Assembly (NCBI RefSeq): GCF_030812885.1
Contig: NZ_JAUSTO010000007.1
Location: 1-64,000 of the forward strand
From: Moryella indoligenes
GTDB taxonomy: Bacteria; Bacillota; Clostridia; Lachnospirales; Lachnospiraceae
Reading direction: 5' to 3'
Length of the DNA: 64,000 bases
The notes under the pieces: model-generated
The model's database searches: none
What the model saw: only the letters and a program-made list of their open reading frames with translations
Told to the model about the DNA's origin: nothing
Shown: positions 42,401 through 50,074 of the stretch, piece by piece
Numbering within the stretch: position 1 is the stretch's first letter
Layout: each line of letters begins with the position of its first letter
Program-made: the position numbers and the translations under genes

Positions 42401-43564
42401 GCAGGGGAAGCGGGGCGGGAGCCGCTGATTGCTTCACAGTTTAATACACTTCCGTGGACAAATGCAGGAAACAACCCGAAGCAGAACGGCGAGAACTACT
42501 ATAGATATTACACAGACCTCAGCATTCCGGCGAATGATATCATCAGCATTGCCGGAATCCCGGATGGCACGGGCTACTATGTGGAGGAGCTCACCTCCAA
42601 TACCAATATGCCGCGTGGCTATGTCGAGGACTATGCGGGTCTCGGCACGACGGGAAGCATCACCGGAAATGGTGCTGTCACTGCGCTGATCGTGAACTAC
42701 AGAGAGGACGCAGAGCAGAGCATCATCATCAAGAAGAGCTGGCAGAAGGACGACGAGAAGAAGCGCCCGGCTTCCGTAAAGGTGAAGCTTGTGCCGCACA
42801 GAGGCTCCGCGGACGGCGAGGTCGTCGAGGAGCTTGTGCATGAGTACGAGCTCACAAAGCAGGACGGCTGGTACAAGGTCATCACAGGCAACAAGCTCTT
42901 TGCCACCATGTCCGACGCATCGAAATCTGACGCGCGGAAGCAGGCGGAGGCATTGATCGTCGGCACGAAGTCCAATGCGGCCTCGAAGGCAAACGCACAG
43001 CATCTCAAGGGGCTTACCCCGAGCGATGCACTGGTGGATGAGAACGGCAAGCTGCTGGACGGCGATATCGTGAACGATATTGTTGAGGGCATCGAGGACT
43101 TCTTTAAGAAGATCTTTGGTATTGAGGATCAGGTTGTCTGGACTGTCGAGGAGATCAAGGTTCCGGCGGGCTATGAGAGCAAGGTCTCCGATCCGATTGA
43201 GACGAAGAAGGGACTGAGCTTTGAGATCACCAATACCGGAACGAAGACAGATACCCCGGATAAGCCGGATGATCCGAAGACCCCGGATAAGCCGAACAAC
43301 TCAGGCGGCAGCAGCTCGGGTGGCGGTAGCTCAAGCAGCGGCGGACATCGTCATAATGGCGGTAGCACTGTTCCGGCAGGTCCGGGACTGAATCCGATTC
43401 CGGTAACTCCTGAGCCCGCAGCTCCGGCAGCACCCACTACTGGGCGCAGCGGCAGACTGCCGAAGACCGGAGAGAGAGCCGCACCTCTCGGAGAGCTGCT
43501 TGCAGTACTTGCCCTGATGGCGGGCGCATGGGCGCTCCTTGGTGGAAAGCGGAAGGAGCAGTGA
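39413..43564 (+). CDS. LPXTG-anchored repeat surface protein
   Basis: 1383 residues from a GTG at 39413 with GGAGGTG upstream. Signal peptide (MKRKLMAFIMSLMMLLTAVPVNG, cut near WAAGD). A unique N-terminal domain follows (about 30-245) whose DNA is clearly more A+T-rich. Then three related modules (about 250-470, 480-700 and 720-930) share the pattern FPV(R/K)xGxxLxYxAxxDVS, xxQM, LxDTESxF, and T-Y-A-x-L-x-x-A-I. A Cna-B-like part (ILNIKKVVVGKD; later IIIKKSWQKDDEKKRPASVKV), a Pro/Asp/Ser-Gly linker, and LPKTG with a membrane helix and GGKRKEQ complete it. A sortase should attach it to peptidoglycan, as for adhesins and pilin-like proteins. The ligand is unknown. No sortase gene is nearby. Confidence 0.88.
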   Translation: MKRKLMAFIMSLMMLLTAVPVNGLTAWAAGDKATVNLDTATKAKAIDINADSNGITVFDTEIKGTIEVKVSVTDMLSSVIGTVDAAVGFGAGGAFVTRKAADSVPLEFKLPSGLKVDSITPIKDSKILVASELGKEDAYIKASTITDNTAIGYINFAGGSDASVLDLNTLSQYYKADKTHGKGDIGFIVKYSGTVPAGTKVSEYKASISGTDKSFRFGRWVRTSVAFAPSSVQRELLNAVKPNRIPLNGDPLEGDLLVRKSGEEDYNTESDEAFPVRPGQKLDIQALLDVSPVQKQMEDIEKDKLAGLTAEELVEARKTMLLKDTESSFVTTFAVPEGLAFPKEVTAYKLTSQKDGADTAKFVLENPVVTDTQVTLTMKFEGDKITTYADLYEAIHDNTLPQLKLDVSGVAVANDAQGTLKLTGEVKGSMSSLATLSGNSFYPEITWASAKQKAGGADAENPNNLDQISLTLLVDGAPNAEIFGDILVAKYGSEDFDTEHDAFFPVKAGDKLTYKATLDVSGIQEQMKKVEELKAKGKKGEELTAFLNSIKLKDTESKFTVTIQYDEGLEFPKDDKKYSFAGSSAFKLNTVEVKPETGIVTLTIELVDGDAKTSYAALSKAIQENTEKILTLTVEGVEVAEDVLENQLLKTVGTVKGSMKANAYKGDDPSNAQPFNFDWVAKQDTTIPDEGGNSKDGTDFKLKDNNPYGTIQLTVETLKVQEAPTQYLPTDILVQRDSDTEFDTEHKAVYPVNRGDLLNYQAIVDVSSIKKQMGEIEEQYHKLSPDVQQEISLSDTESSFHVDVKIDPGLIFPTDSAAYELKTGSGSEESFEIDGAPTVKNNKLHIDMKLKDAKGIKTYAELARRIKEATADILTLNIRGVKVAEAPEAARQLTVKATLDGSMSSTAKFGNNVIPFRFSWRGVQADGINSELLKEDGTDWILRDKSDDEKQWIWLTVAVRDTTGILNIKKVVVGKDGEEQNNTDKFPVRVWLDALPAGEAGREPLIASQFNTLPWTNAGNNPKQNGENYYRYYTDLSIPANDIISIAGIPDGTGYYVEELTSNTNMPRGYVEDYAGLGTTGSITGNGAVTALIVNYREDAEQSIIIKKSWQKDDEKKRPASVKVKLVPHRGSADGEVVEELVHEYELTKQDGWYKVITGNKLFATMSDASKSDARKQAEALIVGTKSNAASKANAQHLKGLTPSDALVDENGKLLDGDIVNDIVEGIEDFFKKIFGIEDQVVWTVEEIKVPAGYESKVSDPIETKKGLSFEITNTGTKTDTPDKPDDPKTPDKPNNSGGSSSGGGSSSSGGHRHNGGSTVPAGPGLNPIPVTPEPAAPAAPTTGRSGRLPKTGERAAPLGELLAVLALMAGAWALLGGKRKEQ

Positions 43565-43632
43565 GCAGAGTTCGGCCTCGCGGCAGGAACTGAGATACAC
43601 AGAAAAGCGATACAGTGAATTGCAGTACACAG

Positions 43633-43658
43633 CGCAGGAGAGCTCAGGCTCTCCTGCG
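43633..43658. terminator. Hairpin downstream of the surface protein
   Basis: CGCAGGAGAGC (43633-43643) / GCTCTCCTGCG (43648-43658), TCAG loop, no clear U-tract. Confidence 0.45.
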
Positions 43659-43779
43659 TCGCTGTAATAGATTGAAAATTGATGGAGGCGGCAGTTGTGA
43701 TGAACAGGAAATTGGTGGCATTATTCCGTGCGAGCGGCGGTATGCAGAGTCGACGGTTTGGGCTGCTGAAGCGGGGGAG

Positions 43780-43803
43780 GGTCAGGGACGCTTGTACCTG
43801 ACC
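43780..43803 (+). terminator. Terminator before the alcohol dehydrogenase gene
   Basis: GGTCAGG / CCTGACC (43780-43786 / 43797-43803) followed by TTCTTTTCTTTC. Confidence 0.6.
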
Positions 43804-43926
43804 TTCTTTTCTTTCAGTCTGACGAAGGGAGCGCGGACACAAAACTTTCTCTTTTGAATGCGGAGAGTTGTGCTAAAATAAAAATTAAGATATTGGATGC
43901 CAGGCGGAGTGAGAGAGGAGCTTACG

Positions 43927-45090
43927 ATGGTAAATTTTGAGTATCAGACACCGACCAGACTTATGTTTGGAAGAGATGCGATCAAAAAGCTGCCCGCTGT
44001 GATGGAGCGCTTCGGAAAACGCGTGCTGCTGAGCTATGGCGGCGGAAGCATCAAGAGAACAGGACTTTATGCGAAGGTGAAGGAGCTGCTTCCGGACTAT
44101 GAGATCACGGAGCTCTCCGGCATCCAGCCGAATCCGAAGTACGATCCGAGCGTGCTGGACGGTGTGCGCCTTTGTAAGGAGAAGCAGATCGAGGTGATCC
44201 TTGCGGTCGGCGGGGGGAGCGTGCTGGACTGCTCAAAGGCCATTGCGGCAGGCGCATGCTATGATGGAGAGCCGTGGGATCTAATCAGCGGAAAGGTGAA
44301 GGCGAAGGCGGCACTTCCGATTGTCGATATCATCACGCTGGCGGCGACCGGCAGCGAGTACGACTGCGGAGGCGTGATCTCCCGCACGGAGACCAACGAC
44401 AAGATAGGATATATGGATGCGCTTCTTTTTCCGGCGGTCTCCATTCTGGATCCGGTCTATACCTTCACAGTGTCGAGGCGGCAGACGGCGGCCGGAACCG
44501 CAGATGCGATGAATCATGTGATGGAGCAGTACTTCACCGGAGAGAGCACGCTTCTGAACGACGGCTTTATGGAGGCGACGCTGAAGAGCCTCATGGTTAA
44601 TGTGCGAAAGGCGCTCGAGAATCCGGAGGACTACAATGCGCGCGCGGAGCTGATGCTTGACTGCACCTACGGCTGCAACGGCATACTGTCGCTGGGCAGC
44701 AGCTACTCCGGATGGCCATGTCACGGAATGGAGCACGCGCTCTCGGCTTATTACGACATCACCCACGGTGAGGGCCTTGCCATTATCACGCCGCGCTGGA
44801 TGAAGCATATTTTGAGTGAGAAGACAGTGGAGCGCTTTGTGAAATACGGCGTAAATGTCTTTGGGATTGATCCGGGACTCGGGAAGTTTGAGATTGCGGA
44901 GCGCGCCATACAGGCGACCTATGATTTCTTTGCGTCCATCGGTATTCCGATGCATCTTAAGGAACTGGGTATTGACGAGGGACGAATCGATGAGATGGCG
45001 CGGCATGTGGCAGAGAATGAGGGGCTGGAGTATGCCTGGGCTCCGCTGAGACAGAGGGATATTGCGGATATCTTCCGGGCGTCGCTGTGA
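43927..45090 (+). CDS. Iron-containing alcohol dehydrogenase (YqhD/BdhA-like)
   Basis: 387 residues from the ATG at 43927 (GAGAGGAG upstream); an earlier in-frame ATG at 43897 gives a longer form. It interconverts aldehydes and alcohols with NAD(P)H. The cofactor loop VGGGSVLDCSKAIA is present, and the metal ligands are Asp and His in TADAMNHVMEQ and two His in HGMEHALSAYYDITHGE. FGRDAIKKLP at the start and the C-terminal helical domain fit YqhD/butanol dehydrogenases. A TGC-TAAAAT extended -10 near 43871 may be the promoter. Confidence 0.93.
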   Translation: MVNFEYQTPTRLMFGRDAIKKLPAVMERFGKRVLLSYGGGSIKRTGLYAKVKELLPDYEITELSGIQPNPKYDPSVLDGVRLCKEKQIEVILAVGGGSVLDCSKAIAAGACYDGEPWDLISGKVKAKAALPIVDIITLAATGSEYDCGGVISRTETNDKIGYMDALLFPAVSILDPVYTFTVSRRQTAAGTADAMNHVMEQYFTGESTLLNDGFMEATLKSLMVNVRKALENPEDYNARAELMLDCTYGCNGILSLGSSYSGWPCHGMEHALSAYYDITHGEGLAIITPRWMKHILSEKTVERFVKYGVNVFGIDPGLGKFEIAERAIQATYDFFASIGIPMHLKELGIDEGRIDEMARHVAENEGLEYAWAPLRQRDIADIFRASL

Positions 45091-45159
45091 GCCGGGGGGA
45101 TTGAAGCGAGGGTCATGCAGACTATTATACAGAGGCGGAAGCCGGAAGGAGACATCACC

Positions 45160-45612
45160 ATGCTGGAAATCGGAACAAAGGCGCCGGAGTTTACGCTGCC
45201 GGATCAGAACGGAGAGCTGCACAGTCTGAGGGACTACCTGGGCAGAAAGGTTGTGCTCTACTTCTATCCGCGGGACAACACACCCGGCTGCACGAAGCAG
45301 GCCTGCAGCTTCGGGGAGCTCTATCCGCAGTTTACGGAGAAGGGAGCTGTGGTGCTGGGGGTCAGCAAGGACAGTGTGCAGTCGCACAAGAAATTTGAGG
45401 AGAAGTACGGTCTTCCCTTTACGCTGCTCTCGGATCCGGAGCTTCAGTGCATTCAGGCCTACGATGTCTGGAAGGAGAAGAAGAATTACGGGAAGGTCAG
45501 CATGGGAGTTGTTCGGACAAGCTACCTCATAGATGAGAGCGGCGTGATTGAGAAGGCCTTTGGCAAGGTGAAGGCGGCGGAGAATCCGCAGCAGATGCTG
45601 GAAACACTGTAA
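45160..45612 (+). CDS. bcp: Thiol peroxidase, Bcp/PrxQ type
   Basis: 150 residues from the ATG at 45160 (GGAAGGAGA upstream); an ATG at 45115 in frame is less well placed. It reduces hydrogen and alkyl hydroperoxides. The peroxidatic Cys is in DNTPGCTKQAC, with the resolving Cys five residues on, as in the atypical two-Cys PrxQ group. Its start lies only 69 bp after the alcohol dehydrogenase, and yaaA follows, so the oxidative-stress genes may be one transcript. Confidence 0.93.
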   Translation: MLEIGTKAPEFTLPDQNGELHSLRDYLGRKVVLYFYPRDNTPGCTKQACSFGELYPQFTEKGAVVLGVSKDSVQSHKKFEEKYGLPFTLLSDPELQCIQAYDVWKEKKNYGKVSMGVVRTSYLIDESGVIEKAFGKVKAAENPQQMLETL

Positions 45613-45636
45613 AATGCAAGAATCTGGGAGCTTCAG

Positions 45637-46386
45637 ATGAGGATAATCATTTCACCTGCAAAGAAGATGAACCGGGAGGATGCACTTCCCTGGAGGACTG
45701 AGCCGTGCTTTTTAGGGCGCACGGAGGAGATAAGACAGTGCCTCAGGGAGAAGAGCTTTGAGGAGCTCCGGCAGCTCTGGGGCTGCAATGAAAAGCTTGC
45801 GGAGCTGAACTTCGAGCGTATTCAGGAGATGGAGCTTGACCGGAACTTAAGCCCTGCGATTCTCTGCTATGAGGGGCTGCAGTATCAGTACATGGCGCCG
45901 AAGGTTATGAGTGGGAAGGCGCTGGAATACCTGCAGCGCACGCTGCACATTCTGTCCGGCTTTTATGGGGTACTCAGGCCCTTTGACGGCATAGTCCCCT
46001 ATCGCCTTGAGATGCAGGCGAAGCTTTCTGTCGGCGGCGCAAAGGATCTCTACGCGTACTGGGGAGCTGCACTCTGTCGTGCGCTGCTTGCGGACGGAGA
46101 GCGAGAGGTGCTGAATCTCGCGTCAAAGGAGTATTCGCGGGTGGTAGAGCCCTGGATTCCCGAGGAGGATGTCCGTTTTGTCAGCTGTATTTTTGCTGAG
46201 GAGAAGGCCGGAAGGAGGATTCAGAAGGCGACGCTTGCGAAGATGGCACGGGGGGAGATGGTTCGTTTTCTCGCAGAGCGGGAAGCGGAGTCCGTGGAGG
46301 AGGCAAAGAAGTTTACGGGGCTGGGCTTTTGTTTTGATGAGGCGGGCTCCGATGAGCGGGAATATCTGTTCTTAAAAAGGGCATGA
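45637..46386 (+). CDS. yaaA: Peroxide stress protein YaaA
   Basis: 249 residues. MRIIISPAKKM is the family's first motif; GLQYQYMAPKVMSG, LSGFYGVLRPFDGI, and LNLASKEYS with the C-terminal GLGFCFDEAGSDEREYLF complete it. In E. coli YaaA limits free iron during peroxide stress, which fits the bcp neighbour. It starts 24 bp after bcp. Confidence 0.95.
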   Translation: MRIIISPAKKMNREDALPWRTEPCFLGRTEEIRQCLREKSFEELRQLWGCNEKLAELNFERIQEMELDRNLSPAILCYEGLQYQYMAPKVMSGKALEYLQRTLHILSGFYGVLRPFDGIVPYRLEMQAKLSVGGAKDLYAYWGAALCRALLADGEREVLNLASKEYSRVVEPWIPEEDVRFVSCIFAEEKAGRRIQKATLAKMARGEMVRFLAEREAESVEEAKKFTGLGFCFDEAGSDEREYLFLKRA

Positions 46387-46405
46387 GGCATGAAAGGATG
46401 ATGGG

Positions 46406-47305
46406 ATGGGGATGAGCAATATGGGACAGGAGCTGCGGCTCCCGGAGCAGCGAAAGGGGCGGCAGGGAGCAGGGAGGGCTGTGCGTCTTCTTCTGCTGGC
46501 ACTGCTGCTTACCGCGAGCTATTCGTTGATACAGGACACGATAATGGTTCTGCTGGGGGAGCTGTTCTATGAGGAGCAGCTGGAGTGGATGGATAGACTT
46601 CCCTTCCTTCTGGACAGCCTGCTCACGCTGCCGCTCTTTTTTCTCTACGGCTGGGGCTACTGCTATTTCTTGCGTGGGCGTACAGGAGCGCCCGGGCTCT
46701 CCGCAAGGGACTTCACTCTGCGTCACTTTGGACTCTGCCTGCTGTATGCGCTGGGTGCACTGGGAATCTCAAATCTCTGGTTTGTTCTGCTGGAGCATGT
46801 GCTGCTTCCGAATGCCTTCTGGCAGGAGAGTCTGGACAGCTTCAGTGAGGCCTGGGACGGCGTTCAGCCCGGAGACTATCCCTTTATGCTTTTCTCCACC
46901 GTGCTGCTGGGCCCCGTGGTCGAGGAGATACTGTTCCGCGGGCTCATCATCAATGTGCTGGACCGGGTGAGGCGGGGGATGATGCCGGCAATCGTCTCGG
47001 GGCTGCTCTTCGGGCTCTTTCATATGGAGCCGGTGCAGGTGGTTTACACCGCGCTTCTGGGAATTGTGCTGGGGATCGTCTATGAGAGAACACGGCGGCT
47101 GGACATCACGATCACGATTCATATTTTGAATAATTTTCTTACGGAGGCTGCCGGCTGGCTGCCGACAGATGCACTGTATGAATGGCTGGTGCTGTTTGAG
47201 ATGCTGCTCTGCCTGCCGCTGCTCTATTCTGTAGATACGGTGCGGCGCACAGGAAGCTTCCGTTTCCGGAGAGCCGGGGCTTCCGATACAATAGAAATCA
47301 TCTGA
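46406..47305 (+). CDS. CPBP-family intramembrane metalloprotease
   Basis: 299 residues, about eight membrane helices. The family motif EEILFRG is in VVEEILFRGLIINVL, and a second His is in LLFGLFHMEPVQ, the two parts of the Abi/CaaX-protease active site. Another motif with His, TITIHILNNFL, follows. Members process prenylated proteins or act in bacteriocin immunity; the substrate here is unknown. It begins 19 bp after yaaA, probably the same operon. Confidence 0.85.
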   Translation: MGMSNMGQELRLPEQRKGRQGAGRAVRLLLLALLLTASYSLIQDTIMVLLGELFYEEQLEWMDRLPFLLDSLLTLPLFFLYGWGYCYFLRGRTGAPGLSARDFTLRHFGLCLLYALGALGISNLWFVLLEHVLLPNAFWQESLDSFSEAWDGVQPGDYPFMLFSTVLLGPVVEEILFRGLIINVLDRVRRGMMPAIVSGLLFGLFHMEPVQVVYTALLGIVLGIVYERTRRLDITITIHILNNFLTEAAGWLPTDALYEWLVLFEMLLCLPLLYSVDTVRRTGSFRFRRAGASDTIEII

Positions 47306-47342
47306 ACTCGGCCCATGAAGAGAAAATAGAAGGAGGAAGGAC

Positions 47343-47453
47343 ATGAAAAATTATAGGAAGTGGCACAAGTACAGTGCAGTCATTATGTTCATCAGCGCAG
47401 TGATCTGCATGTACACGGGACACCGCATGATGCATCCCAAAAAGAAGGTGTAA
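47343..47453 (+). CDS. Small membrane peptide (36 aa)
   Basis: Thirty-six residues beginning MKNYRKWHKYSAVIMF, with one predicted helix (about residues 10-25, SAVIMFISAVICMYTG) and a basic tail HRMMHPKKKV. GAAGGAGGAAGG just before the ATG is one of the best ribosome binding sites in the window, so translation is likely. The His/Met-rich end (GHRMMHP) might bind a metal; that is speculative. No homologue is known to me. It is too short for routine gene callers. Confidence 0.6.
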   Translation: MKNYRKWHKYSAVIMFISAVICMYTGHRMMHPKKKV

Positions 47454-47541
47454 TTCTGTATTATGCACTGTTTTTTCTGAAATATTTCTGGTAAAATCTT
47501 GAGTAGAACAAAAGTAGCTTTTGCCAATGAAAGGAGCAGGC

Positions 47542-48921
47542 ATGGGACTGATTAAGGCAATAGCCGGAGCGGCGGGAGGCGTACTGGCAGACCAGTGGCG
47601 CGAATATTTCTACTGCGAAGCACTGGAGATGGATGTGCTGATGACCAAGGGTCATAAGCGCAGCGGAGCAAGATCCTCCAACACCAAGGGAAGCGACAAT
47701 ATTATCTCCAATGGCTCCGTTATAGCGGTGGCGGACGGACAGTGCATGATCATCGTGGATCAGGGCAAGGTCGCTGAGATCTGCGCGGAGCCCGGTGAAT
47801 TTACCTACGACAGTTCCTCCGAGCCCTCAATTTTTTACGGATCCCTGAGTGAGAGCGTTGTACAGAGCTTCCAGAATATCGGCAAGCGTTTCACCTTCGG
47901 AGGGGAGCCGCCGAAGGACCAGAGGGTGTATTATCTGAACACCAAGGAGATCATGGGGAATAAATACGGGACGGCAAACCCGGTTCCCTTCCGTGTGGTA
48001 GATCAGAACATCGGATTGGATCTGGATATCGCAGTGCGCTGCTTCGGTGAGTACAGCTATAAGCTGACTGACCCTATCCTGTTCTACACGCATGTCTGTG
48101 GAAATCAGGCGCAGGAGTATCGCAGAGATCAGATTGACAGTCAGCTGAAGACAGAGCTGCTCACAGCGCTGCAGCCGGCCTTCGCAAAGATCTCTGATAT
48201 GGGGATACGCTATTCGGCGGTGCCGGGGCATACCATGGAGCTCGCGGACGCATTGAATAATATTCTTTCGGAGAAATGGCGCGATCTGCGCGGCATCGAG
48301 ATCATTTCCTTCGGCGTCTCCAGCATCAAGGCGAGCGAGGAAGATGAGAAGATGATCAAGGAGCTGCAGCGCAATGCGACCTTCCGCAATCCGAACATGG
48401 CGGCGGCACATCTGGTCGGCGCACAGGCGGCGGCGATGCAGGCGGCGGCGAGCAATCAGAGCGCAGGGCCGATGATGGCCTTCGCGGGTATGAATATGGC
48501 GGGAAATGCCGGCGGCATGAATGCACAGGGCCTCTTCGCCATGGGACAGCAGCAACAGATGCAACAGCAGCAGGCGCAGGCGGCGGCGCCTCAGATGCAG
48601 CCGCATTCCGCGGCGGCCGGTGCGACAGCCGGAGCGGGGACAGCGGGGCAGTGGACCTGCCCGTCCTGCGGACATCAGGCGAGCGGAAAGTTCTGCCCCG
48701 AGTGCGGCGCGAAGAAGCCGGAGCAGCCGGAGGGCTGGACCTGCCCGTCCTGCGGCAAGGTAAATCAGGGGAAGTTCTGCCAGGAGTGCGGCAGCAAGAA
48801 GCCTGCAGGCGTGCCGCAGTACAAGTGCGACAAGTGCGGCTGGCAGCCTGAGGATCCGACCAATCCTCCGAAGTTCTGCCCTGAGTGCGGAGATCCCTTT
48901 GGAGACGAGGATATTACCTGA
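47542..48921 (+). CDS. SPFH-domain protein with zinc ribbons (YdjI-like)
   Basis: 459 residues from the ATG at 47542, preceded by AAAGGAG. The N-terminal half is a YdjI/virion-core-type SPFH domain (ALEMDVLMTKGHKRSGARSS, DDQRVYYLN-like VYYLNTKEIMGNKYGTANP). There follows an Ala/Met/Gln-rich low-complexity stretch (about 290-365) and three or four treble-clef zinc ribbons: CPSCGHQASGKFCPECG, CPSCGKVNQGKFCQECG, CDKCGWQPEDP...CPECG. B. subtilis YdjI works with PspA-type membrane-stress proteins; that role here is inference. It starts just after the small peptide gene. Confidence 0.85.
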   Translation: MGLIKAIAGAAGGVLADQWREYFYCEALEMDVLMTKGHKRSGARSSNTKGSDNIISNGSVIAVADGQCMIIVDQGKVAEICAEPGEFTYDSSSEPSIFYGSLSESVVQSFQNIGKRFTFGGEPPKDQRVYYLNTKEIMGNKYGTANPVPFRVVDQNIGLDLDIAVRCFGEYSYKLTDPILFYTHVCGNQAQEYRRDQIDSQLKTELLTALQPAFAKISDMGIRYSAVPGHTMELADALNNILSEKWRDLRGIEIISFGVSSIKASEEDEKMIKELQRNATFRNPNMAAAHLVGAQAAAMQAAASNQSAGPMMAFAGMNMAGNAGGMNAQGLFAMGQQQQMQQQQAQAAAPQMQPHSAAAGATAGAGTAGQWTCPSCGHQASGKFCPECGAKKPEQPEGWTCPSCGKVNQGKFCQECGSKKPAGVPQYKCDKCGWQPEDPTNPPKFCPECGDPFGDEDIT

Positions 48922-48945
48922 TTGGAATCTGATGTGAGGAGTATG

Positions 48946-48978
48946 GGAGTCACCCTGTGCTGTGCACAGGGTGACTCC
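48946..48978 (+). terminator. Terminator of the SPFH gene
   Basis: A perfect 15-bp stem GGAGTCACCCTGTGC / GCACAGGGTGACTCC with TGT loop, followed by TTGTCC. Confidence 0.7.
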
Positions 48979-49014
48979 TTGTCCGATGGTAAAACAGCCT
49001 GAAGGAGAGAAGCA

Positions 49015-49956
49015 GTGAATAGTTTGATGGTATCCCTGAATGCGGTACTGCCCTTTGTACTGTACATGAGCTTTGGTTATGGCGTGAGGAGATGCGGCAT
49101 TGCATCTATGGAATTTCTGCGAAAGCTGAATGCACTGGTCTTCACCGCTTTCTTTCCGCTGATGATGTTCGATAACATCTATTCCATGAGCAGCGAGACT
49201 GTAATCAGTCCCTCCTTCATGCTGTTTTCCATACTCTCGGTGATCGTGGTGATCCTGCTCAGTACACTGATCACCGCCCGTCTGGTGCGGGACAGACAGA
49301 AGGTTCCGGTTCTGATTCAAGGTATATACCGGAGCAATATCCTGCTGTTTGCAATCCCGATCACGCGGACCATGTTCGGTGACGGACCTGTGGCGCTCGC
49401 GACAGCGCTTGTCGTGCTGATCGTACCGATCTACAATCTCTCAGCGGTGGTGCTGCTCGAATACTTCTCCGGGAGAGAGCGGAGCAGCCTTCTGGAGCTG
49501 CTCAGAAATATTGTCATGAATCCTCTGGTGCTGGGTGTGCTTGTGGGACTCGCCTTTCGTGCGCTGGGCATTCGGGTTCCGTATACTGCGATGAAAGTGG
49601 TGCGGCAGTATTCAGACATGACGACTCCGCTCGCCCTCTTTATTCTCGGCGGAACGCTGGAATTTGGAGCGATGAGAAGGAACATGCGCTATCTCATTGG
49701 AATCCTCGTGACGAAGCTTATGGTAGTTCCGGCGATCATGCTGCTGCTCGGCTGGGCCCTTGGCTTTGATGCGATGGAGCGCTTTGTCGTATTCACGCTT
49801 TACGCCACGCCGGTGGCGACGGCGACCTTTCCCATGGCCCAGGCCATGGGCGCGGATGCGGAGCTCGCAGGGGAGGAGGTCGTGTTGTCAACGACACTTT
49901 CTGTCGTGACGCTCTTTTTCTGGATTACACTCATGCAGAATATGGGAATGTTCTGA
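49015..49956 (+). CDS. AEC-family transporter
   Basis: 313 residues from a GTG at 49015 (GGAGAGAAG upstream), with ten predicted membrane helices in two halves of five. The family (auxin efflux carrier/malate permease) exports organic acids or other anions. The pattern IQGIYRSNILLFAIPI in helix 4, and the second-half counterpart FVVFTLYATPVATATF, are typical. The substrate is unknown. It has no co-transcribed partner. Confidence 0.87.
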   Translation: MNSLMVSLNAVLPFVLYMSFGYGVRRCGIASMEFLRKLNALVFTAFFPLMMFDNIYSMSSETVISPSFMLFSILSVIVVILLSTLITARLVRDRQKVPVLIQGIYRSNILLFAIPITRTMFGDGPVALATALVVLIVPIYNLSAVVLLEYFSGRERSSLLELLRNIVMNPLVLGVLVGLAFRALGIRVPYTAMKVVRQYSDMTTPLALFILGGTLEFGAMRRNMRYLIGILVTKLMVVPAIMLLLGWALGFDAMERFVVFTLYATPVATATFPMAQAMGADAELAGEEVVLSTTLSVVTLFFWITLMQNMGMF

Positions 49957-50007
49957 AGGAAAATGATAGTATCCTGCCGATTTTTGTGCAGAATCACGGC
50001 ACCCCTA

Positions 50008-50036
50008 TTGTGTCAGATAATATTTCGTTTTATAAT
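50008..50036 (+). promoter_or_regulatory. Promoter of the PRTase-like gene
   Basis: TTGTGT, 17-bp spacer, perfect TATAAT (50031-50036). Confidence 0.7.
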
Positions 50037-50074
50037 ACAGTTAACAAAATATACACACAAAGGAGGGCCTCACT

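Noticed and set aside
44281..45387. 368-codon minus-strand frame across the alcohol dehydrogenase
   Set aside because: Antisense of a gene with all iron-ADH metal ligands; no start signals.
47827..49320. 497-codon minus-strand frame across the SPFH and AEC transporter genes
   Set aside because: Crosses two well-supported genes and a terminator; repetitive Arg/Leu/His content shows an antisense artefact.
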